Shown here: piece by piece, positions 62,857 through 64,000 of the stretch
Layout of the letters: each line of letters starts with the position of its first letter
How positions within the stretch are numbered: the stretch's first letter is position 1
Assembly (NCBI GenBank): GCA_949318235.1
Contig: OX439131.1
Location: forward strand, 48,150,422 to 48,214,421
Source: Ecdyonurus torrentis
Lineage: Eukaryota > Arthropoda > Insecta > Ephemeroptera > Heptageniidae
Length of the DNA: 64,000 nt
Reading direction: 5' to 3'
Translations under genes and position numbers: made by a program
Notes under the pieces: model-generated
Seen by the model: the letters and a program-made list of their open reading frames with translations, nothing else
Told to the model about the DNA's origin: nothing
The model's database searches: none

Positions 62857-64000
62857 TTATTTTGATGAGCCTATCAATTTATTATAAAAACCTGATTGAG
62901 TTCTAGCTATTGTTTGACGTAAATTACGATGTAATTTCGTGTTGATTTGTTGCGGTCTCGGAATGATAGCAGCTGATGTTGATGTTGATTGAGAATTCGA
63001 TGTATCAGCGCTCGGTGTTGGTAGTGTAGGCACTGGTGACGTAACTCTTTGTTGTTGCGGCACAGATGTTGTTGTTGTTGTTGTATCATCAGTCTGTGGT
63101 CAAGGAGAAACAAGGGAGTTACAAGTCCAATGCTTTGCTTTGTACAATCTTAAACGATTAGCGTGTACTAACAATTTCCTATTAGCTTTTTGAATTAAAT
63201 AATTACATGGAGGTTTGACAGCAATTATAGTATGAGGACCAGTGTGTTTTATTGTAAGTTTACGACTGTGTCCTACTGGTACGATAGGATTATTTAACAT
63301 TACTAAATCATTAACTTTAAATACATGAGGATTAAGATTTTTATTATATTTTTTAGCTTGAAGTTGTTCGGCCTCTTTATTACAAATTTGTATATCGCTC
63401 CATACTCTACGTAATTTACCACTTAATTGTTTTACATGTTCATTTACAATAGGATTTGTAGCATTATCATGATTTTGAATTACAGTGAAAGGAGAATTCT
63501 TTGAACGACCATATAATACTTCATATGGACTATATGGCTCTAGGCTAGAATGAGGTGAATTATTATAACTTGACACAGCATAATCAAGTAACTCATCCCA
63601 ATTATTTTGTGCTTTATTTACATAGAAACTTAGCCATCGTTTTATTGTTTTATGAATGGCTTCAGTACGGTCATTGCCCATACTATGATATGCAGAACTA
63701 CGAAGACGATCAATATTTAATAATTTACAAAGATCAGTCTTAATGTTTGATATTAAATTAGCACCTTGATCAGTGATCCATGCCTTCGGAATTTGATATT
63801 TAGGAATTAAATGTTTGAGAATATTACGTGCTATAAGTTCAGAGGTTTGATTACGCATAGGAACCATAATCAAATAACGAGAGAAATGATCAATTATAGT
63901 TAAAATATATTTATTTCCTTATTTTGTTACTGGTAGTTCAGTAATATCCAAACCAACACGTTCAAATGGAGCAAAAATATCAGGCAATTGTTCTAATTAA
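62857..64000 (-). pseudogene. pol: Integrase and C-terminal tail of Ty3/gypsy pol (3' part, broken)
   Basis: The minus-strand frame enters from beyond the window. It shows FERVG, LPVTK, then a TAA stop (63919-63921) where these integrases have a conserved position before GNKYIL. The catalytic triad is D in IIDHFSRY (63889-63891), D in WITDQGAN, and E in NDRTEAIHK, with 35 residues between the last two (D,D35E). A GPY/F-like module (KHTGPHTII...HANRLRLYK) follows at about 63140-63290. A TGA at 63100-63102 separates it from an in-frame Thr/Pro/Gln/Ser-rich tail ending at 62857. A CpG to TpG change could explain the TGA. Start and reverse transcriptase lie outside the window. Confidence 0.88.

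Overview
The window reads as repeat-dominated intergenic DNA from an animal nuclear genome. It is strongly AT-rich, carries very long tetranucleotide microsatellites, tRNA-headed SINEs with poly(A) tails, a 5S-rRNA-like fragment, many short inverted-repeat transposons and a Ty3/gypsy-type element with an envelope gene. An arthropod (insect-like) source is my best guess, from the look of the SINE body and the env-bearing gypsy element, but the sequence does not prove it. I recognise no intact cellular protein-coding gene. The only convincing coding traces belong to transposable elements, and they are broken.

Most of 4-32 kb and 39.8-41.3 kb is made of one dispersed non-coding repeat, here called family A (about 2 kb when whole, roughly a dozen copies on both strands). 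Its core of about 400 bp (for example 6711-7115) is bounded by outward-facing TATA-like boxes, and in several copies it ends in a CRE-like TGACGTCA. Two head-on copies form a palindrome of about 1.8 kb at 6593-8402. Because family A copies are similar, they supply empty sites and target-site duplications (TSDs) for later insertions. These include hAT elements with 8-bp TSDs (16155-17818, 10022-10695, 29164-29848, 40032-40272), TTAA-flanked foldbacks (23594-23770, 41307-41649), TA-flanked MITEs (28826-29081) and a TATA-flanked family of about 300 bp (40616-40904).

The compositional outlier is 32653-39808, a CpG-rich block of two head-to-tail units (3618 and 3538 bp). Each starts with TC and ends with a GC-rich hairpin followed by CTAG. 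The block sits exactly between A and T of a site whose uninterrupted paralogue is present at 26973|26974. These are the hallmarks of Helitrons, here a non-autonomous tandem pair. The units are rich in YY1-, ETS- and NRF1-like motifs and hold an internal module duplication.

The next part, 41.6-58 kb, has a LINE 3' end (41680-42172), a tRNA-SINE (42424-42821), an inverted partner (45065-46660) of the segment at 12970-14170, several foldbacks, and hAT elements at 48529-50648, 54485-55416 and 55499-55972. The right end (about 59.6-64 kb, minus strand) is the 3' half of an errantivirus-like retroelement: integrase, Pro/Ser/Thr-rich pol tail, env and a putative 3' LTR. It is inactivated by stops, frameshifts and a 528-bp hAT insertion inside env.
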